Shown one piece after another: positions 57,621 through 64,000 of a stretch of DNA of 64,000 nucleotides. The notes beneath the pieces were generated by a model. The model ran no database searches, was not told where the DNA came from, and saw only the letters and a program-made list of their open reading frames with translations. Numbering within the stretch: position 1 is the first letter of the stretch; each line of letters starts with the position of its first letter. The translations under genes were made by a program, and so were the position numbers. The DNA comes from Macrostomum hystrix (Eukaryota; Platyhelminthes; Macrostomidae): contig CATNEN010000002.1 of the NCBI GenBank assembly GCA_950097015.1, positions 1,860,001 through 1,924,000 of the forward strand. Direction: 5' to 3'.

Positions 57621-60312
57621 GGCTTGCTCGGCTTAAAATTTTTTTGCACTTGCTTTCTGCAATTTTGTTATTTTCATTGTGATGGAATTGTCAACACAAT
57701 ATAAAGATTGCAAAAAAGAATTAACTAGCATTCATCATTTTATGAGCAAAAAAATCATAAAATCAAAAAAAGTTAAAAAATTCACCTGTCAACAGTATCA
57801 AGGTAAGAAAACATACTCAGATGAAGGTATCCTGAATATTAAATAAACTTTACAGGACTGCAAAAAAAGTTAGTTAGACCTCTGGATATATATCTAGTAA
57901 TATGTATCATTTTGTGCATTTGAGAAATAATATTTTTCACTTTTTTTGCTCTAAATGTGTAAATTGAGGTGATAGAAAGTGATGATTATTTATAGGGTAG
58001 TTGTTTTGCTGAAAAAAACTTTTATTAAGCTTTGAATGCCTCATTAGATAAATAAGTTTTTACACATAAATACAGTAACCCTAAGCAACATTCCAAGTAC
58101 TAAAAAACAACAGAAAAGTTAAACTTAGTGTAAAATAGTGTAAGTTTTGTATATCACAAATAAATATTAAAACAAACAGCTAATACAGTACCTTAATGAC
58201 TCCAATGGTTTCAATTACAGATAAGCTTTAGATATATATTTTTCAAGTTTACATTTTAGATACGATATTGGAAAAATGACTTTAAAATGTTTTAAAGTTT
58301 ATAATTGCCAATACTGTAATTTTCTTTCTAGCACAACATTTCTTCAAATTTCTGAATTGATATCTTGCTACAACAAAAAATATTCACATCACATTGCACA
58401 CAAAGAGTAAAACTAAAATAACTAAAGACAATAAGATTATATACATATTCTTCCTAATAATATACTTGCAATATACTAGCAAAATAAACTTGGCATATTG
58501 AGAAATACATAAGTGCATAGTATATTTACAGATACAATTTCTTTCAGTTAAAACAAAATGGTGACAGTGACGGAATACAGAAAACAATAGCAAAATGCAA
58601 GACATACGAGTAAGACATCTTTTAATTCCAAAAAGCGTTAGAATTACATAATCGATAATATGCAAATATAAATAAGCTAATTGTAATTTTAAGAGCACAA
58701 AAAATATTAAACTACAAGTTTCCGTATTTTATGTTATTCAATGCTGCCTTCCTTAGCGTTGACAATAAACGGTGATAGCAAATATAAATAAATATATTTT
58801 GGTGTTGTTTCGCAGAATAGGATAATCCAAAGCCATGCCAAAAGCAACAGAACATTTTAAGTAAAACTAATGTTTCAATATATATTTTACACGTAAAGTT
58901 GCTTGTCTAAATGAGTTAAAAAATGTATAAATAAAAAATGAGAAACAATAAAATTTATTAAATTAAAGTTTTCAGTCTGTTCAAAAACATCGAAGTTCAA
59001 ACGAGCGGCATCGTTATATTCCTTACAAGTGTACTTGTAAGGAATTTTAAATTTATTAATTAAAATATTGTATTTTTAATAGTTTTTGCTAAGTTGCTTT
59101 TGCAATTATCTAAAGGCTAAAATAAGCAGCTTTTAAGAGTTAGCGAAGAGCTAGCAATTCACTTAGAGCTTATGCGCCTAAAGTCTTAATCTTGTGTTAT
59201 TTCATTTTATCATTGAAGAATTGTATAGTATAATTATAAATGTGAAAGAAACATTTTAATTCTTTGTTACGCATGCTTTAAATCTGTTAATTTTAGTGCT
59301 GTTTCAAGCGGTCTTTTTAATAATTTTTAATAACATTTCAATAAAGTTCTTTCACCCAGAATTCTGAGCATCTAAAACAAATACTTTCAAGTAAAAACAA
59401 TATTTCGTCCCTGTAGGAAATTATACAAAAACTTATATGTGTGAAGCTCTTTCAATCTTCATTCGCAACTAGCTATTGGATTAAACTTTGATTAAAGACG
59501 TTTGCTGCACTTTACGGCTACTATAAGTAATGTATGTGGACTCATAGAGACACGTACTATTATTTTTCTTAGCTATATCTTCACGGTCTCAACCCATTTC
59601 AAGTCAGATAATAATGCTTTAGAAACACGATAAAAAGTGGATATTCTTGCAAGAGTACCTTACGTGCATGCGACCTTGACCTAGAAACTAAGTCAGAAAA
59701 GCTTCTATCTGTCAAAAGTTCAAACCTAAAGGTCCAAAAGTCGAGGACCTCAAAGTAAAGAATATAGTTCATTTTCTTAGCACAAAGCTGATATAATATA
59801 TTATATGCTGATTGGCCATGCAAAGCCTGTAATGCAAACTAACAAACTAGCTTTGATCGACTTTGCTCAAAAGAGCGCAAAAATAGCTATTGCAATATCT
59901 CGATAAGCGACTTATCAAACAGATGGTAAGAGATCTTGCAGAATAAAATTGTTCCACGGACCGGAGGCGGGCTGCAAAAAAGCCGTGAAGGTGCGAGACA
60001 AAAAAGAGGTGCGAAAAATACTGGGATTTCATAAATTTTCACATGACTTTGACGATAAATATTCGATTAAAAAACGAAACCTTAGAATATAGAAATCGGA
60101 AAGTTAATCATGGAGAAAAGAACACGACAATACTCACTCAGGCCCACGGGAGGCAAGATTTGATCTGCGTGTTTTGGAAACAAAAAAGTCGGAAAAAACA
60201 ACCCATCACCAAAAACTAAGGGAAGCGGATGAATTTTTAATGCTACAATATCAAGTGTTAAGTGAATAGTAGATAAATAAAACTGTTTAATCCGTTAATT
60301 CGCTGGCTGCAA
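57621..60312. other. AT-rich intergenic region between the two paralogues
   Basis: No gene, array or RNA gene is visible. The frames at 58384-58698 and 59599-59823 have no recognisable content. One hairpin at 59018-59045 is listed separately. Confidence 0.5.
59018..59045. repeat. 12-bp perfect hairpin
   Basis: ATTCCTTACAAG and its exact complement CTTGTAAGGAAT are separated by the four bases TGTA. It could be an RNA hairpin or a short inverted repeat; no gene adjoins it. Confidence 0.6.
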
Positions 60313-62943
60313 TCATTCGTCTCCGTTAACAAAGTCGTTCAAATAGGCGAACACGTTCGTCAGTGAGCCGGCCTGAGTGATGGTGGCATTTTCTAGCACT
60401 CGACTAGCCCGGTGGCAGCCGTCCGCAGCGGCAACTTCAAGGAATTCCGGCAGCACTCGATTAAGAATCATGTCGCCAAAGTCGTAGGACGCGTCCCTGG
60501 GCAATTCGCTTGGCAGATTATCTACCGCCATCACGTCGATGGCCAGTGAAGAGCGAGCCTCGTCTGGCCGCAATTCGCGAGCCACAACTGGGTCGAATGT
60601 AAAAACCTGAATAAAAAAACCAGAGGACTTTTAGACCAATGTGTTTTATGGCTTCGCTTAAGGCAATATTTGAAAATAACAATTGTTTGCTTTTTCACTA
60701 AAACGGCCCTTTTATGGGCTACCAATAGCACGACACAACATAAAAATTCTGGTTAATGACCGATAGGTCGTGAGTTCGAATCTCAGCCTAAGGGGAAAAC
60801 GTGTCCTGAAAACACTCGTTTATCTTACTGGATCTTTTACAACGGTTGGCCGCACGGTGCAAGGCAGCGAAGCCACAGGAGCAATATCGCAGGTGATGTC
60901 ACCGATGAGGCGAACTCCCAATTCTGGCTTGAGCAAATCTTCGATGGTTAGCAGCGGGCCGCAGCGGTTATCCCAGTACATGCCGTTGATGAGTATGTTA
61001 GCCTTGGCCAGGTAGGGCCAGGCTACGCTGTGATAACCCGTGGGATTCGAATAATAGTCGGGACTCCAGCTGTTGTCCGGTCCGATCGCGAACAGGTGAT
61101 CGGCCGGCAGCTGGGTGTACACAGGCGGATGCTCGCCTGACCAATCGTGTTCCAGGAACTGCTTGGGTGGGATTTTTTCATAGCCGAGCAGATCGAGAAT
61201 CTCGCAGCAGCCCGTGCCGACACGACCGCTGCCTGTCAGTGCGATGCGCATTCCTGCAATGGGAGATATTGCGAGTTTTAGATCAACTGAAAATGAGAGT
61301 TTTAGAAACCTGCACTTTAAACTCATTTAGGGACTCATGAGGATTCTGATGATATTTAAGGATTATAGGGGATACTTAAGGACTCTAGGGATATTCAAGG
61401 AATCTAGGGGATACATGAGGACTCTAGGGATATTTAAGGACTCTAGGGGATACTTGAGGATTCTAGGGATATTTAAGGACTACTTGAGGATTCTAGCTAG
61501 GGGATATTCGAGGATTGATTGGTATATTTCAGAATTTTAGGGAATGTTTAGGTTTTTGGATATTTAATGACTCGATTAAATACAAAAAAACAAAAAATAT
61601 TTCTAGAACCGAGCTCAACACATAGCAGCAAAAATCCCAACTCACCCTTGAGCAGATCCACAGGCAGTTCTTTAATATACTTCTGTTTAGCAGCCTCCCA
61701 GTCTGCAATCTCGCACTGTCGAAACAGATCGAAGCGGCCAGTTCGCTGGCCCCAGGCGGCGATGGTGTTGTGAGCGCCAACAATGCCCGCCCAGCGACCG
61801 AAACCCAGCAGGCGAGCCTTGTTCTCGTCTCGCATAAACTCCCAGTCCATTAGGCGAATGCCCTTCTCTAGGATGGCACGCAGCAGAACACGATTGTGCG
61901 GCTGGCGTTTGGCAGTATGCGAGAACATCACGTAGGTTGCACCCGCCTGCAGCGACTCCAGCGATGCCGCCTTCACGCCTAGCAGCAGATCGGCCTGCTC
62001 TGCCTGCGAACGGCGTCAAGGAAGATAACATAAATTATAGTGTCAAAATCATATACTGACTACTCAAAGTAGGCACCTTTCAACATTTTCGCTTCCTTAT
62101 AGACTTCTAACCCCTCGATTGTTTATTGTTTCTCTCTTGTTCTCACCCTCGCTTCTCTATCTTGTTCTCACCCTCGCCTCTCTCTTGTTCTCACCCTCGC
62201 CTCTCTCTTGTTCTCACCCTCGCTTCTATCTCTTGTTCTCACCCTCGCTTCTCTCTCTTGTTCTCACCCTCGCTTCTCTATCTTGTTCTCACCCTCGCCT
62301 CTCTCTTGTTCTCACCCTCGCCTCTCTCTTGTTCTCACCCTCGCTTCTATCTCTTGTTCTCACCCTCGCTTCTCTCTCTTGTTCTCACCCTCGCTTCTCT
62401 ATCTTGTTCTCACCCTCGCCTCTCTCTTGTTCTCACCCTCGCTTCTCTCTCTTGTTCTCACCCTCGCTTCTATCTCTTGTTCTCACCCTCGCCTCTCTCT
62501 TGTTCTCACCCTCGCTTCTCTATCTTGTTCTCACCCTCGCCTCTCTCTTGTTCTCACCCTCGCTTCTATCTCTTGTTCTCACCCTCGCTTCTCTCTCTTG
62601 TTCTCACCCTCGCTTCTCTCTCTTGTTCTCACCCTCGCTTCTCTCTCTTGTTCTCACCCTCGCTTCTCTCTTGTTCTCGACCTCACTTCTTGCATTAATA
62701 AAAACAATTTGATAGTTAAAGCCACAAACGAACCTTCTCCACCAGTTTAATACCATGATCTTCGTACTCCTTGTCACTATAGCAACGAAATGAGCACTTC
62801 TCAACTACAATAGATACTTTGTCACCATAGTGAGCTATAATTTTGGCACACTGGCTAGGCGTCAGAGGTGTTCGTGTCTCATTTGGCACCATTGTTTCGC
62901 ACAGAACACCAATAGTGAATGTCTTTGATGTGTCACCATTCAT
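60313..62943 (-). CDS. saccharopine dehydrogenase / lysine-ketoglutarate reductase-like, copy 2
   Basis: Minus-strand exons: 62943-62734, 62003-61646, 61253-60829 and 60606-60313, all in phase, 428 residues. Motifs follow copy 1: ETMVPNETRTPLTPSQCAKI, DLLLGVK, YVMFSHTAKRQPHNR, LGFGRWAGIVGAHN, LTGSGRVGTGCCEILD, ILINGMYWD, RLIGDITCDIAPVASLPC and VMAVDNLPSELPRDASYDFG. The reaction is lysine/2-oxoglutarate to saccharopine interconversion, as in copy 1. The phase-1 intron after LLKG is shared with copy 1, proving duplication of an intron-bearing gene. The intron after VEK is absent from copy 1, as is the one after VVKDP; copy 1's intron after LFRK is absent here. Coding GC is lower than in copy 1. 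Both copies look functional; different compartments or tissues are possible but not visible. Confidence 0.92.
60745..60805 (+). mobile_element. possible SINE fragment in intron 3 of saccharopine dehydrogenase copy 2
   Basis: GTGAGTTCGAATCTCAGCC looks like a tRNA B box and is followed by AAAACGTGTCCTG, similar to the region after the head of SINE family A. No A box remains. It touches the splice donor of exon 3 at 60828. Confidence 0.4.
61335..61545. repeat. 20-bp minisatellite in intron 2 of saccharopine dehydrogenase copy 2
   Basis: About nine irregular units close to GGATATTTAAGGACTCTAGG and GGGATACTTGAGGATTCTAG, many starting ACTCTAGG. Confidence 0.85.
62125..62690. repeat. 22-24 bp minisatellite in intron 1 of saccharopine dehydrogenase copy 2
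   Basis: About 24 units close to CTCTCTTGTTCTCACCCTCG plus CT, with CTTCTATCT, CTTCTCT and CCTCT spacers. The spacer order recurs with a period of about 114 bp near 62200 and 62314. In gene sense each unit has GAGG followed by GTGAGAAC, a donor-like string. Confidence 0.95.
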
Positions 62944-64000
62944 TATAAATATATATGCTGGGAGTATTCGTTTTAACTGAGATCTGAAAGTTTATATATT
63001 TTGTGTTAAAAATAGCTACATAAACAAAGGAAAACAAGAAAACCATTATAGATATATACAAGGCAGTGCTCCCACTGGTTTTCAACATTATTTACATTTA
63101 GCATACAAGTAATGACTTTTACCAAAACTAGAAAAAGGTAAAAAGTAAAATATTCATTTGTATTTTAATTGTAGCCTTTTTACTATTATACTAAATGAAT
63201 TTTTGCATTGTGTTCATAACAGGTTAGGAAATAAATGAAATAAATGAAATGAAATTATGAATTATGAAATTATGAATTATTAAATGAAATAAAAAGGTAG
63301 CTAAATGTATGATAAGTGTTAGTTATATAGAAGATAAGGCACCTAAAGTTTATAATTTCCCTTTAAAGGGTAAGATGCTACAATTTTCTCTTCTGATTTG
63401 TAAGACAAAGGACAGATTAGGACAAATTATGAAATGTGTAAAACACTTGAATATAAAACACTAACATGTGAACAAACAAATAGTTTTAAAAAACTGTTTG
63501 CAAATAGCTGCGAATTTTTATCTATCTTTTTCACAGGCTGGATTGAGGACACAAGGACTACTAAAACAAAACTGCTGTTTAGTAGTCCCTGTGAGGACAA
63601 TTTAATAAATAGTGTAAGTTCTAAGTTGCACTACAGTGCAAAAAGTCGCTTTTGATAGAGTACTTTATTTAACAAACTAGTTAGAATAGCGATTATTTAT
63701 AAAAACAAAAACAAAAGACTTTGAACTTATAACACTAGCCAAAGACTGACTGATAAAAAAAATACCATCACTGTAATCAGCACTTCTGAGCATTATTGAC
63801 ATGTGTGTTTGTTTTTTAATAGCTAAGTGTCCATAATCAGATTTCAACGTCAAGTATTCTTATGCTGGCATATATAAATTCACTTCTTTCACGTGCTTGC
63901 AAAAAAATAAGCTCGCATACGTCGGAACGTTCACGCAAACAGAGCGTGCGCCGATCTAAAAATAGATCCCGGAGTGACCTAATTGAATTTTATTCTCAGT
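62944..64000. other. 5' flank of copy 2, AT-rich
   Basis: No further gene recognised. The frame at 63434-63655 has no recognisable content. One hairpin at 63550-63593 is listed separately. Confidence 0.5.
63550..63593. repeat. 16-bp near-perfect hairpin
   Basis: CACAAGGACTACTAAA pairs with TTTAGTAGTCCCTGTG across a 12-base loop, with one mismatch (a G-U pair in RNA). GAGGAC flanks both sides. Too short for a typical pre-miRNA; it may be a remnant of a small inverted-repeat element. Confidence 0.55.

Noticed and set aside
58384-58698. 104-codon minus-strand frame as a membrane protein
   Set aside because: AT-rich low-complexity translation rich in Leu/Ile/Tyr with no motif or splice context.

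Overview
The window is nuclear DNA from an animal. It carries spliceosomal introns (GT..AG) in essentially every gene, a metazoan-type clathrin heavy chain, an RII-like PKA regulatory subunit, a Mab-21/cGAS-like nucleotidyltransferase, tRNA-derived SINEs and a short LTR element. The gene mix and the very high tandem-repeat load would fit a free-living spiralian (a Macrostomum-type flatworm is one possibility), but nothing in the sequence fixes the species.

Layout. 1-3650: AT-rich flank with a 529-bp MITE and a minisatellite. 3654-16321 (+): clathrin heavy chain, 12 of about 13 exons; the tiny first exon was not found. 16322-19240: spacer with two large minisatellites. 19293-23543 (-): a five-exon (with tail) polyQ/coiled-coil protein ending in a Cys/His-rich module. 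24237-25005: a G-rich array. 26576-27226 (+): a small two-pass membrane protein with a C-terminal PDZ-ligand-like tail. 30024-31031 (+): an ankyrin-like protein. 31065-37735: mostly tandem arrays, no convincing gene. 38526-40253 (+): PKA regulatory subunit. 41181-42736: a non-autonomous LTR retrotransposon with a 5-bp target duplication, inserted into a TGACGTC-containing array. 43213-47068 (+): an ankyrin + Mab-21 fusion protein. 47555-48890: a 12-bp array. 49328-50486 (+): a secreted staphylococcal-nuclease-type enzyme. 51370-51890: a (GGAGA)n tract. 52587-52974: a SINE. 53356-57620 and 60313-62943 (both -): a tandem pair of single-domain saccharopine dehydrogenase / lysine-ketoglutarate reductase-like genes.

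The dominant structural theme is tandem repetition. I count about 30 separate minisatellites, by eye roughly 22 kb or one third of the window. Most have their own unit, and units are mostly 18-26 bp. Almost every intron longer than about 400 bp holds one private array, while exons are untouched. The largest (54425-57000) has a clear higher-order period of 253 bp (11 x 23 bp).

The genes are not an operon or pathway; they are neighbours. The most interesting are the Ank-Mab-21 protein (possible nucleic-acid sensor or cyclic-dinucleotide-synthase relative with all three acidic positions apparently kept), the secreted nuclease and the duplicated bacterial-style lysine-catabolism enzyme (both candidates for old horizontal transfer), and the intron-specific minisatellites whose units resemble splice signals.
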